Source of the DNA: Chloroflexota bacterium
GTDB lineage: Bacteria; Chloroflexota; Dormibacteria; Dormibacterales; Dormibacteraceae
Length of the DNA stretch: 64,000 nucleotides
Assembly (NCBI GenBank): GCA_005882135.1
Contig: VBDR01000024.1
Location: 1 to 64,000 of the forward strand
Reading direction: 5' to 3'
Below, piece after piece: positions 57,354 through 64,000 of this stretch; the stretch's first letter is position 1; each line of letters begins with the position of its first letter. The translations under genes were made by a program, and so were the position numbers. Below the pieces are notes generated by a model. It was not told the DNA's origin and did no database searches. It saw nothing but the letters and a program-made list of their open reading frames with translations.

Positions 57354-58232
57354 TCATACCGAGCCTGCCCAGATGCGATGCGGGACGTGCCACTGGTCGG
57401 GATGCTGCTGGATGAATCCTTCGATATGGCGAAGCAGGTCCTGCGTGGCCGTCACCTGGTCCGCGCGCGGGTTGCCCGTCGACCTGGCGTACACGAGCGG
57501 CCCGGCCTCGGCCACATAGGTATCGTCGGGCAACCTGTAGACGCACACGGGTAAAAGAGGCGTGCCGAGCCGGAGCGCAATCGAGGCGGGGCCCAGCGGG
57601 ATCGGCGCCAGCCTGCCGAAGAACGGCATCAGGTAGCCCGTGCCAGTGACGTCGCGGTCGATCGCCGTGATCACCATCTCCTGTTCGCGCAGCGCCTCGA
57701 TCACCTTGCGAATGCCGCCGTGGTCGAGGGTCAGCACGCTGATCCCCAGCCGAGCCCGGGTGTCGCGGTACCACTCGAACAGGGCCCGCGGCTCCAGCTC
57801 CTCGGCGAAGAAGCTCACCGGCGCCAGTGTCGCCGACCAGATCGCGGCCACCACCTCGTACGAACCCATGTGACACGAGACGGCCAGGACGCCCTTGCCG
57901 AGGCTGCGCGCCTCCTCCAGGTATTCCAGCCCCTGGACTTTCAGCTGAGAGCTCATCGCCTCGACCCGGGTGCGCGGTAGCTGCATGAGGTCGGCGTACG
58001 CCTTGGCGTGGTTGCGAAAGTTCAAGAAGGAGACGCGTCTCAACCCCGCCTTGTCGTTCTCCAGCTCCGGGCATGCGACCTTGAGGTTGTACTCGAGCCG
58101 CGGGCGCGCCAGGGGCGAGAACCACCAGGCGAATCGTGCAGCCATCACCGCAAGCGCGTACGCCCACGACCGGGGCAAGCGTTCGACCAGGGACTGCACG
58201 ACTTTGAATGCTCTCCATGTCCATTCGCCCAT
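57354..58232 (-). CDS. LpxL/PatA-like acyltransferase, copy 1
   Basis: A 292-residue membrane acyltransferase of the HtrB/LpxL family that includes PatA, which acylates the mannose of PIM. The catalytic block is SCHMGSYEVV (His-x4-Glu). The N-terminus (SWAYALAVMAARFAWWF) is membrane-associated. DHGGIRKVIEALREQ and AIDRDVTGTGYLMPFFGR correspond to the conserved blocks after the active site. It follows the second copy with only a 3-nt gap and is thus a tandem paralogue. Confidence 0.87.
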   Translation of the reverse strand: MGEWTWRAFKVVQSLVERLPRSWAYALAVMAARFAWWFSPLARPRLEYNLKVACPELENDKAGLRRVSFLNFRNHAKAYADLMQLPRTRVEAMSSQLKVQGLEYLEEARSLGKGVLAVSCHMGSYEVVAAIWSATLAPVSFFAEELEPRALFEWYRDTRARLGISVLTLDHGGIRKVIEALREQEMVITAIDRDVTGTGYLMPFFGRLAPIPLGPASIALRLGTPLLPVCVYRLPDDTYVAEAGPLVYARSTGNPRADQVTATQDLLRHIEGFIQQHPDQWHVPHRIWAGSV

Positions 58233-58235
58233 GCC

Positions 58236-59132
58236 TCAGCGGCTGAACATCGGCCGAAATGCGTACCACTGGTCGGGACGCTCCTTGATGAAGTCCTCGA
58301 ATCGCTCCACCACCCGCTGCATGAGGTTTTCTTTCGTGTCGCCCTCGACAACGCTTAGCGCCGGATCAAGGTGCACCTCGTACCGGCCGCCGGAGGTTGA
58401 GTACTGACAGGCCGGCAGCAGCGCCGCGCCCGTTTTCAGCGCGAAGGCTGCCGGCCCGCCCGGCACGATCGCGCGGCGGCCAAAAAAACGTACGGCCGGC
58501 CCCGGGCCCTGCTCGAGATCGCACAGCAACGCGACGATGTGGTTGGCCGCCAGGGCTTCAGTCACCCCTCTCACCGCGGGCCGCCCCAGCGTGATCACGT
58601 CCAGCCCGAAACGCTGACGGGTGGCCACGACGGCCTCGTTGAGGGAGCCGGGGAAACGTTCGGCGACGGCGGAGATCCGGTAGCCGAGCGCCCCCGCGTA
58701 CGAGCCGGCCATGTCCCACGAGCCCATGTGGGGCACGGCCATGATCACGCCGCGGCCCCGCGCAAGCGCTGCGTCGAGGTGCTCGCGGCCATCCACCGAC
58801 ATGCGCGCGATCAGCTCGCGCGGGGTCAGGCTGCCCAGGAGAAGGAAGTCCATCAGCATCCGGCCATAGTTCTGAAAGGCCCGCCTGGCCACGCGAGCGA
58901 CCTCTGGGTCCGACCGGTCCTTGCCCAACGCGGCCGCGTAGTTGTCGAGGGCGGCGTTGCGCTGCGCGAGGCTGAGCCAGAACCACGCCGTGCCGCCGGG
59001 CGCCGCCGCCGCATGCCGCAGCCCGGCCGGCACCGCGCGTAAGGCGCGCGCTCCGGCGCCGTAGCTAGCGGCGAGCAGTCGCGGTCGCCGGCTTGGCGCG
59101 GGCGGCGCGGCGGTCGCGTCCGTTGCGCCCAT
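58236..59132 (-). CDS. LpxL/PatA-like acyltransferase, copy 2
   Basis: A paralogue of the downstream gene, 298 residues from the ATG at 59132 (GGGAG just upstream; a GTG at 59150 is the alternative). The catalytic block is [10 protein letters not shown] (His-x4-Asp). Other matches are [26 protein letters not shown] and [20 protein letters not shown]. His-x4-Asp is typical of LpxL, whereas the neighbour has Glu. The start lies inside the end of ino1 by 68 nt, a long but not impossible overlap. Confidence 0.85.
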   Translation of the reverse strand: MGATDATAAPPAPSRRPRLLAASYGAGARALRAVPAGLRHAAAAPGGTAWFWLSLAQRNAALDNYAAALGKDRSDPEVARVARRAFQNYGRMLMDFLLLGSLTPRELIARMSVDGREHLDAALARGRGVIMAVPHMGSWDMAGSYAGALGYRISAVAERFPGSLNEAVVATRQRFGLDVITLGRPAVRGVTEALAANHIVALLCDLEQGPGPAVRFFGRRAIVPGGPAAFALKTGAALLPACQYSTSGGRYEVHLDPALSVVEGDTKENLMQRVVERFEDFIKERPDQWYAFRPMFSR

Positions 59133-60252
59133 TGACTCCCGCCTTATCACCTTCGATGAACTCCTCCACCAACCGCTTGGCCTCGTTGTCGCTGTACTGC
59201 ACCGGCGGCGACTTCATGAAGTAAGAGCTCGGACCCTCGAGCGCACCGCCGATGCCGCGGTCGAGCGCCAGCTTGGCGCAGCGCACGGCGTCGATGACGA
59301 TGCCGGCCGAGTTGGGCGAGTCGACGACCTCGAGCTTCAGCTCGACGTTGAGCGGTACATCACCAAATGAGCGACCTTCCAGCCGGATGTACGCCCACTT
59401 GCGGTCGTTCAGCCAGGGCACGTAGTCGGACGGGCCGATGTGGACGTTGTCCTTGCCCACGTCGTAGTCGAGCTGCGAGGTGACAGACCGGGTCTTGGAG
59501 ATCTTCTTCGACATCAGCCGATCGCGCTCGAGCATGTTCAAGAAGTCGGTGTTGCCGCCGAAGTTGAGCTGGTAGGTGCGCTCGACCTTGACGCCTCGGT
59601 CACGGAAGAGGCGCGTCAGGACTCGGTGGATGATCGTGGCGCCGACCTGCGACTTGATGTCGTCGCCGATGATCGGCAGGTTTTTGTCGAGGAAGCGCTT
59701 CTGCCAGTAAGGCTCGCGCGCGATGAAGACTGGGATGCAGTTGACGAAGCCTACCCCCGCCGTCAGCGCCTGTTCGACGTACCACTTGGTCGCCTCCTCG
59801 GAGCCGACCGGTAGATAGCTGACGAGCACATCCGCCCTCGTCTTCTTCAGGATGCCGACGACATCGGACGTCTCGCCCGGCGCCTTCTGCACCACCTCGG
59901 CAAGGTACTTGCCGATGCCGTCGTGGGTCATGCCGCGCTGGACCTTCACGCCGGTGCGCGGCACGTCGGCGAACTTCACGGTGTTGTTGGGCTTGGTGAA
60001 GATCGCTTCCGAGAGGTCGAGCCCCACCTTGTTCTTGTCGATGTCGAACGCGGCCACGAACTCGATGTCCCGAATGTGATAGCCACCGAGGTCGACGTGC
60101 ATGAGTCCAGGCACTGAGTCTTTCGGCGACGCGTCCCGGTAGTAGTGCACGCCCTGGACGAGCGAGGAGGCGCAATTGCCCACCCCCACGATGGCCACGC
60201 GCACTTTCTTGTCGTTTGCGTTGCGATGACCGTCCCTGTGATTGGCGCTCAT
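59065..60252 (-). CDS. ino1: Inositol-3-phosphate synthase
   Basis: Converts glucose 6-phosphate to L-myo-inositol 1-phosphate using NAD. The 395 residues begin with [18 protein letters not shown], and [29 protein letters not shown] and [12 protein letters not shown] are the family blocks. This is the actinobacterial/archaeal short form. Its tail is basic. It lies directly after the ArsR gene (ATGA overlap) and feeds the PI synthase, PimA and acyltransferase genes that follow. Confidence 0.94.
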   Translation of the reverse strand: MSANHRDGHRNANDKKVRVAIVGVGNCASSLVQGVHYYRDASPKDSVPGLMHVDLGGYHIRDIEFVAAFDIDKNKVGLDLSEAIFTKPNNTVKFADVPRTGVKVQRGMTHDGIGKYLAEVVQKAPGETSDVVGILKKTRADVLVSYLPVGSEEATKWYVEQALTAGVGFVNCIPVFIAREPYWQKRFLDKNLPIIGDDIKSQVGATIIHRVLTRLFRDRGVKVERTYQLNFGGNTDFLNMLERDRLMSKKISKTRSVTSQLDYDVGKDNVHIGPSDYVPWLNDRKWAYIRLEGRSFGDVPLNVELKLEVVDSPNSAGIVIDAVRCAKLALDRGIGGALEGPSSYFMKSPPVQYSDNEAKRLVEEFIEGDKAGVNGRNGRDRRAARAKPATATARR

Positions 60253-60572
60253 GCCCCAACCTCCTCGCGAACTTTCAATTTCTGCGTCATTCCGAGCATC
60301 TGGTCCAGGCGCTCGCGGTAACGCCTGATGTTCTCCACGTCGAGCGAGCAGTACACCTGCCGGCCTTCCCGCCGGGTCCGGATCACGCCACCGACGCGCA
60401 GCATCCGCAGGTGCCAGGAGATGCGCGGCTGGCTCATGTGCAGGTAGACGGCCAGGTCGTTGACGTTGACCTCGCCGGCCTGGGCCAGGCGCTCCAGGAT
60501 GCGCAGGCGTGTGGGGTTGGCAAAGGCCAGGAAATGGTCCGGAAGCTCGTTGCGCGGGTTCTGGACAAACAT
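60249..60572 (-). CDS. ArsR-type transcriptional regulator of the inositol lipid run
   Basis: A winged-helix regulator of 107 residues from the ATG at 60572; a frame from 60644 would cross the operator region. [42 protein letters not shown] is the DNA-binding part (described in short form). The ELCVCDL metal site of arsenic/zinc sensors is absent, and only one Cys remains (VYCSLD), so it probably senses something else. It overlaps ino1, and palindromes at its own promoter suggest autoregulation. Confidence 0.85.
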   Translation of the reverse strand: MFVQNPRNELPDHFLAFANPTRLRILERLAQAGEVNVNDLAVYLHMSQPRISWHLRMLRVGGVIRTRREGRQVYCSLDVENIRRYRERLDQMLGMTQKLKVREEVGA

Positions 60573-60618
60573 AAAGGTTGCTTTATACGCCAGTCTAAAG
60601 CATAAAGACTCGTTTATG
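60571..60618 (-). promoter_or_regulatory. ArsR operator/promoter region with inverted repeats
   Basis: Two A+T-rich inverted repeats: ATAAAG/CTTTAT at 60571-60576 and 60581-60586 (4-nt spacer), and CATAAA/TTTATG at 60601-60606 and 60613-60618 (6-nt spacer). On the minus strand a -10-like TATAAA (60587-60582) ends 9 nt before the ATG at 60572, inside the first repeat. A regulator binding there would block RNA polymerase. Confidence 0.55.
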
Positions 60619-60655
60619 TATGAGGACCCAGGGGTGGCCGGCAACGGGCCGGCGT

Positions 60656-61237
60656 CTAGCTCGGCCGGTGGACCAGGTCCAGGAACTCCGCCCTGGTGCG
60701 CGGATCGCGGCGGAAGGTGCCGAGCATGCAGGACGTGATCATCCGCCCGCCCGGCGTCTCCACGCCGCGCATCTCCATGCAGAGATGCCTCGCCTCCACG
60801 ACGACGCCAACGCCCCTCGGTTCCAGGGTGCCGTTCAGAGCCTCGGCGATCGCCTTCGTCATCTGCTCCTGGAGCTGGAGCCGGTGCGCGTAGACCTCGA
60901 CCAGGCGGGGGATCTTGCTCAGGCCTACCACCTTGCCTTTCGGCAGGTACCCGACGTGGACGTGGCCGAAGAAGGGCAGCATGTGGTGCTCGCAGAGGCT
61001 GTAGAAGGCGATGTCTTTGACGACGACCATCTCGTCGTAGTCCTGGTCGAAGATCGCGTCAGCGATGACATCTTCCGGCTTGACGCCGTAGCCATCGGTC
61101 AGCTCGCGCATCGCCCGCGCCACCCGCTCTGGGGTCGAGGTCAGGCCCTGGCGACGTGGGTCCTCGCCGAGCTCGACCAGCAGCGCCTCGACGAGCTCGG
61201 CGATCGGATCGCCCTGTTTGGGCTTTGCCTGCACCAT
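60656..61237 (-). CDS. folE: GTP cyclohydrolase I
   Basis: First step of tetrahydrofolate (and pterin) synthesis: GTP to dihydroneopterin triphosphate. 193 residues from the ATG at 61237 (MVQAKPKQGD). Zinc ligands are in SLCEHHMLPFFG and RHLCMEMRG, and RLQLQEQMTKAIAEAL and TSCMLGTFR follow. A frame open from 61366 is non-homologous. It is the zinc-dependent type IA. It diverges from the PHP gene. Confidence 0.94.
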   Translation of the reverse strand: MVQAKPKQGDPIAELVEALLVELGEDPRRQGLTSTPERVARAMRELTDGYGVKPEDVIADAIFDQDYDEMVVVKDIAFYSLCEHHMLPFFGHVHVGYLPKGKVVGLSKIPRLVEVYAHRLQLQEQMTKAIAEALNGTLEPRGVGVVVEARHLCMEMRGVETPGGRMITSCMLGTFRRDPRTRAEFLDLVHRPS

Positions 61238-61250
61238 GTCCAGATCCTCA

Positions 61251-61260
61251 CACAATTGTG
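61251..61260. promoter_or_regulatory. Perfect 10-bp palindrome in the folE/PHP gap
   Basis: CACAATTGTG lies in the 20-bp gap between the divergent start codons of folE and the PHP gene and overlaps the GTG at 61258. It could be an operator, but nothing else supports this. Confidence 0.3.
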
Positions 61261-62268
61261 CTGGTGGATGCGCTTGCTGCCGCTCAGGTTCTGTCGGAGA
61301 TCGGGTATCTCCTCCGGCAAGACCCGGACGAGAGGTTTCGAGCCAAGGCCTTCTCCGCGGCGGCATGGTCGCTCGCGCTTCAGCGGCCGGACCTCGTCTC
61401 CCTGCAGCGGACTGAGAACCTGACCTCGATCGAAGGAGTCGGCGAGGGCATCGCCAGGGTGCTTTCCGACCTGATCAAGTCGGGCGAGAGTCGGTATCTG
61501 AATCGCCTGCGCGAGCAGTTCAAGCAACCCGCCCGCGTCGATGAGTCCGACCTCGATTTCAGCGCCTACCAGGGCGACGTGCACTCGCATACCGGCTGGA
61601 GCGACGGCAGGGCGACGATGCTCGAGATGGCGGAGGGGGCGCAGGCGCTGGGCTACGCCTACCTCGGCATCACCGACCACTCGCCGCGCATCACCGTGGT
61701 GCACGGCCTCAACGCTGAGCGCCTGGTCGCCCAGTCGCGCGAGATGGCCGAGGTGCAAAAGCAAATGGACGGCCTGACCCTCCTGCAGGGCATCGAGGTC
61801 GACATCCTCGAGGACGGTTCGCTGGACCTGCCCGACTCCGTGCTCGAGATCCTGGATGTCGTCATCGCGTCGCCGCACGTGAAGCTGCGCCAGGAACCCG
61901 GGGCGATGACCGAGCGAATGCTGCGTGCCGTCTCGCATCCACATGTCGACGTGATCGGCCATCCCACCGGCCGTCGCCCCGGCTCGCGAGAAGGCGCCAG
62001 CTATGACTTCGAGGCCGTCTTCAAGGAAGCCGCCAAGCACGAAGTCGCCCTCGAGATCGACTGTGACCCGGCACGCATGGACCTATCACCGGAGATGGCG
62101 CGGCTGGCTTATGAATGCGGATGCAGCTTTGCGGTCGACGCCGACGCCCACGCACCCGCTGAGTTCGCGTACGTGCCGATGGCGTTGTGGATGGCGCGCC
62201 GCGCCGGCATCCCGCAAGATCGCATCCTCAACTTCCGACCCCTAGATGAACTTACGATGGCTCGCTAG
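61258..62268 (+). CDS. HhH-PHP protein (PolX-like without polymerase core)
   Basis: A 336-residue protein from the GTG at 61258 (GTG at 61264 is an alternative). The N-terminal about 85 residues are helix-hairpin-helix-like, as in DNA polymerase X (FRAKAFSAAAWSLAL, SIEGVGEGIARVL). The rest is a PHP hydrolase: GDVHSHTGWSDG, GITDHSPR, EVDILEDG, SPHVKLRQ, GHPTGRRPG and VDADAHAP. The polymerase palm and fingers normally between them are absent, so this is a nuclease or phosphatase derivative of PolX. The stop overlaps the LLM gene's GTG by 1 nt. Confidence 0.85.
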   Translation: MLVDALAAAQVLSEIGYLLRQDPDERFRAKAFSAAAWSLALQRPDLVSLQRTENLTSIEGVGEGIARVLSDLIKSGESRYLNRLREQFKQPARVDESDLDFSAYQGDVHSHTGWSDGRATMLEMAEGAQALGYAYLGITDHSPRITVVHGLNAERLVAQSREMAEVQKQMDGLTLLQGIEVDILEDGSLDLPDSVLEILDVVIASPHVKLRQEPGAMTERMLRAVSHPHVDVIGHPTGRRPGSREGASYDFEAVFKEAAKHEVALEIDCDPARMDLSPEMARLAYECGCSFAVDADAHAPAEFAYVPMALWMARRAGIPQDRILNFRPLDELTMAR

Positions 62269-63176
62269 TGGCGAAGGTCGGAATCATGATCGAGGGCCAG
62301 GAAGGTCTCAGCTGGGACCGCTGGCGCAGGATCTGCCAGGACGCCGACCGCCTCGGTTTCGCGTCGCTTCGGCGCAGCGACCACTTCGTCTCCCTGAACG
62401 GCCGCCCGGAGCTGGACTGCATCGAATGCTGGATCTCGCTGGCGCTGGCCGCGGAGTGGACGAAGACCATCGAGTTCGGCCCGATGGTCAGCCCGATGAC
62501 CTTTCGACCGCCCGCGCTGCTCGCTCGGATGGCGGCGGCTGTCGACGTGCTCGCGGGCGGCCGGTTGATCCTCGGCGTGGGCGCCGGCTGGAACGAGCCC
62601 GAGCACACAGAGTTCAAGATTCACTTTCCCACCCAGCGGGAGCGCTTCGACATGCTCGAGGCCGGCATTCAGACCATCCGCGACAGCTGGCAGAAATCGA
62701 ATCCCAAGCCGGCGCGGAATCCGATCCCCCTCCTGATCGGTGGCAAGGGGGCAAAGCGGACGCTGCCGCTCGTCGCGCGGGAGGCTTCGGAGTGGAACCT
62801 GTCGAGGCTTGACGCGGACCTCTACCGCCAGCTGCGCGACGTGCTCGAACACCTGTGCCGCGAAGTGCGGCGCGACCCTGAGAGCATCCGCCACTCGGTG
62901 ATGACCGCTTTCATCGTCGGCCGGAACCGGTCCGAGCTGCTCGAGCGGGCGGCGCTGGTCAGCGAGGTCGTCGACGACCTCAACGGTCTGAGCCCCGAGG
63001 AAGTCCTTGAAAACCGCAAGGAGGCATGGTTTGTCGGCACCCCCGATGAGATCGCGGAGAGGATGCGTGAGTTCGAACGCCTCGGGATCGACCTGTTCAT
63101 GCTCCAGCACTTCTTGCTCGACGACGCGGATGCATTGGAGCTCCTGGCGAAAGAGGTGATTCCGGCTATCGCGTGA
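62268..63176 (+). CDS. LLM-class F420-dependent oxidoreductase
   Basis: A 302-residue luciferase-like TIM-barrel oxidoreductase. IMIEGQEGLSW, RRSDHFVSL and LGVGAGWNEPEH are the family blocks, and a Gly-rich PLLIGGKGAKRTL contacts the cofactor. It is not close to Fgd; the substrate is unknown. F420 made by the operon at 39-42 kb is the likely cofactor. It overlaps the PHP stop by 1 nt, so the two are co-translated. Confidence 0.87.
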   Translation: MAKVGIMIEGQEGLSWDRWRRICQDADRLGFASLRRSDHFVSLNGRPELDCIECWISLALAAEWTKTIEFGPMVSPMTFRPPALLARMAAAVDVLAGGRLILGVGAGWNEPEHTEFKIHFPTQRERFDMLEAGIQTIRDSWQKSNPKPARNPIPLLIGGKGAKRTLPLVAREASEWNLSRLDADLYRQLRDVLEHLCREVRRDPESIRHSVMTAFIVGRNRSELLERAALVSEVVDDLNGLSPEEVLENRKEAWFVGTPDEIAERMREFERLGIDLFMLQHFLLDDADALELLAKEVIPAIA

Positions 63177-63187
63177 GGGGGCGGGGC

Positions 63188-63193
63188 TAAGGT
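63188..63193 (+). promoter_or_regulatory. TANNNT -10 element of the acyl-CoA dehydrogenase gene
   Basis: TAAGGT lies 6 nt before the GTG at 63200, with no ribosome site between. The gene is probably leaderless. Confidence 0.48.
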
Positions 63194-63199
63194 ATTGAC

Positions 63200-64000
63200 G
63201 TGGACTTCGAGCTGAGCTCGGCGGAGAAGGCGTTTCGCGACGAAGTCCGCGCCTGGCTGAAGACCAATGCTCCGCGCGACGATGGCGACCTGGAGACAAG
63301 CGAGTTCATCGACAACCGGCGCGCGTGGCAGAAGAAGCTCCATGAAGCCGGCTACGTCGGCATCACCTGGCCGAAGGAATATGGCGGCCGGGGCGGCAAC
63401 TTGATGGAGCAGCTCATCTTCAACGACGAGATGATCCAGGCCCACGCACCGGAGCCGATCAACGTCATCGGCCTTGGCATGGGCGGCCCGGTCGTGATGG
63501 CCCATGGGACGGAGGAGCAGAAGAAGCGGTATCTGCCGCCGCTGCTTTCCGGGGATGAGATCTGGTGCCAGGGTTTCAGCGAGCCCAACGCCGGCAGTGA
63601 CCTGTCAGGGCTGCAGACCCGCGCCGAAGACCGGGGCGACCACTACGTCGTCAACGGACAGAAGGTCTGGACGACGCTCGCCCACGTCGCGAAGTGGTGC
63701 ATGCTCATCGCCCGCGAACGCAAGGAGTCCAATCCGCGCGAGGGCCTCACCTATCTCGTGGTCGACATGGAGAGCCCTGGCGTCGAGGTGCGGCCGTTGG
63801 TCCAGATCACCGGCGACGCCGAGTTCAATGAGATCTTCTTCAAGGACGTCAAGGTTCCGAAATCACAGATCCTCGGCGAGGCCGGAGAGGGATGGGCGGT
63901 CGCCATGACGACTCTGCTCCACGAGCGGGGCACGCTCGGCCTTGCCCTCGCCACCCGCGCCCAGATCACGGCGTCCGAGCTGGCCGAACACGCGCGCAAG
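63200..64000 (+). CDS. Acyl-CoA dehydrogenase, truncated by window end
   Basis: First 267 codons of an acyl-CoA dehydrogenase that oxidises acyl-CoA to enoyl-CoA using FAD. The N-terminus FELSSAEKAFRDEVRAWL, GYVGITWPKEYGGRGG and the FAD-binding CQGFSEPNAGSDL are diagnostic, and NGQKVWTTLAHVAKW follows. The start is GTG at 63200. No stop occurs before the window edge. It begins 23 nt after the LLM gene. Confidence 0.9.
   Translation, partial: MDFELSSAEKAFRDEVRAWLKTNAPRDDGDLETSEFIDNRRAWQKKLHEAGYVGITWPKEYGGRGGNLMEQLIFNDEMIQAHAPEPINVIGLGMGGPVVMAHGTEEQKKRYLPPLLSGDEIWCQGFSEPNAGSDLSGLQTRAEDRGDHYVVNGQKVWTTLAHVAKWCMLIARERKESNPREGLTYLVVDMESPGVEVRPLVQITGDAEFNEIFFKDVKVPKSQILGEAGEGWAVAMTTLLHERGTLGLALATRAQITASELAEHARK

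Noticed and set aside
1-64000. tRNA, rRNA, CRISPR arrays and riboswitches
   Set aside because: I looked for tRNA-like arms, rRNA blocks, regularly spaced repeats and long structured leaders and saw none; a covariance-model scan would be needed to be sure.

Overview
The window is dense, high-G+C (roughly two thirds by eye) bacterial chromosome with about 75 protein genes on both strands and very little intergenic DNA. I saw no rRNA, tRNA, CRISPR array, insertion sequence or phage block. The gene content suggests a soil-type, cell-wall-bearing terrabacterium close to Actinomycetota, Chloroflexota or Dormibacterota: F420 biosynthesis with an Fgd-like enzyme, phosphatidylinositol mannoside (PIM)-type lipid genes, a MoaD-MoaE fusion, a Mca/MshB-like deacetylase, many GTG/TTG starts and many apparently leaderless genes. 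Few genes look recently acquired. The lineage is an inference from gene families, not a measured phylogeny.

Layout. 0-9 kb: cell-wall amidase, two lipoproteins, an acyltransferase, a XerC/D recombinase, the decayed remnant of a Kelch-type secreted protein, a cNMP-binding protein, a beta-lactamase-fold esterase, a SufR-like regulator, and NAD(P)HX epimerase overlapping an MBL-fold exonuclease. 9-16 kb: two Cys-rich small proteins, an ATP-dependent DNA ligase, an MBL hydrolase, a GT87 membrane protein, ClpP, an O-methyltransferase and MoaX. 16-25.8 kb: PEP carboxykinase, a vWA protein, an amidase, a UPF0173 hydrolase, a second GT87, a LysR regulator and an acyl-CoA carboxylase carboxyltransferase. 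25.8-35.3 kb: GH15 glycosidase, YgjP-like peptidase, alcohol dehydrogenase, SDR, DUF72, a CHASE2 adenylate cyclase facing a Ser/Thr kinase, and a small Tic20-like membrane protein with a clear terminator. 35.3-38.9 kb: a radical SAM operon with a LexA-type box, endonuclease III and YqeY. 38.9-42.4 kb: an F420 operon (small membrane protein, fgd, cofC, cofE, cofD). 42.4-49.5 kb: biotin ligase, sirtuin, a second CHASE2 cyclase, MFS transporter, NUDIX hydrolase, a GAF-GGDEF protein and a MaoC-like protein with an Arg-rich tail.

49.5-60.6 kb is one continuous minus-strand run of 13 genes: ArsR regulator, inositol-phosphate synthase, two LpxL/PatA-like acyltransferases, PimA-like mannosyltransferase, CDP-alcohol phosphatidyltransferase, DNA polymerase III delta', HisC, HD protein, 2-hydroxyacid dehydrogenase, HAD phosphatase, Mca/MshB-like deacetylase and IspH. 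This looks like a complete route to acylated phosphatidylinositol mannosides. The window ends with GTP cyclohydrolase I, an HhH-PHP protein, an F420-type LLM oxidoreductase and a truncated acyl-CoA dehydrogenase.

Two cross-cutting patterns stand out. Six divergent gene pairs share a self-symmetric TANNNTA core that gives a TANNNT -10 on both strands, often 6-12 nt from the start codons, which suggests bidirectional promoters driving leaderless genes. Two 119-bp copies of a double-hairpin intergenic repeat lie near 13.7 and 25.8 kb.
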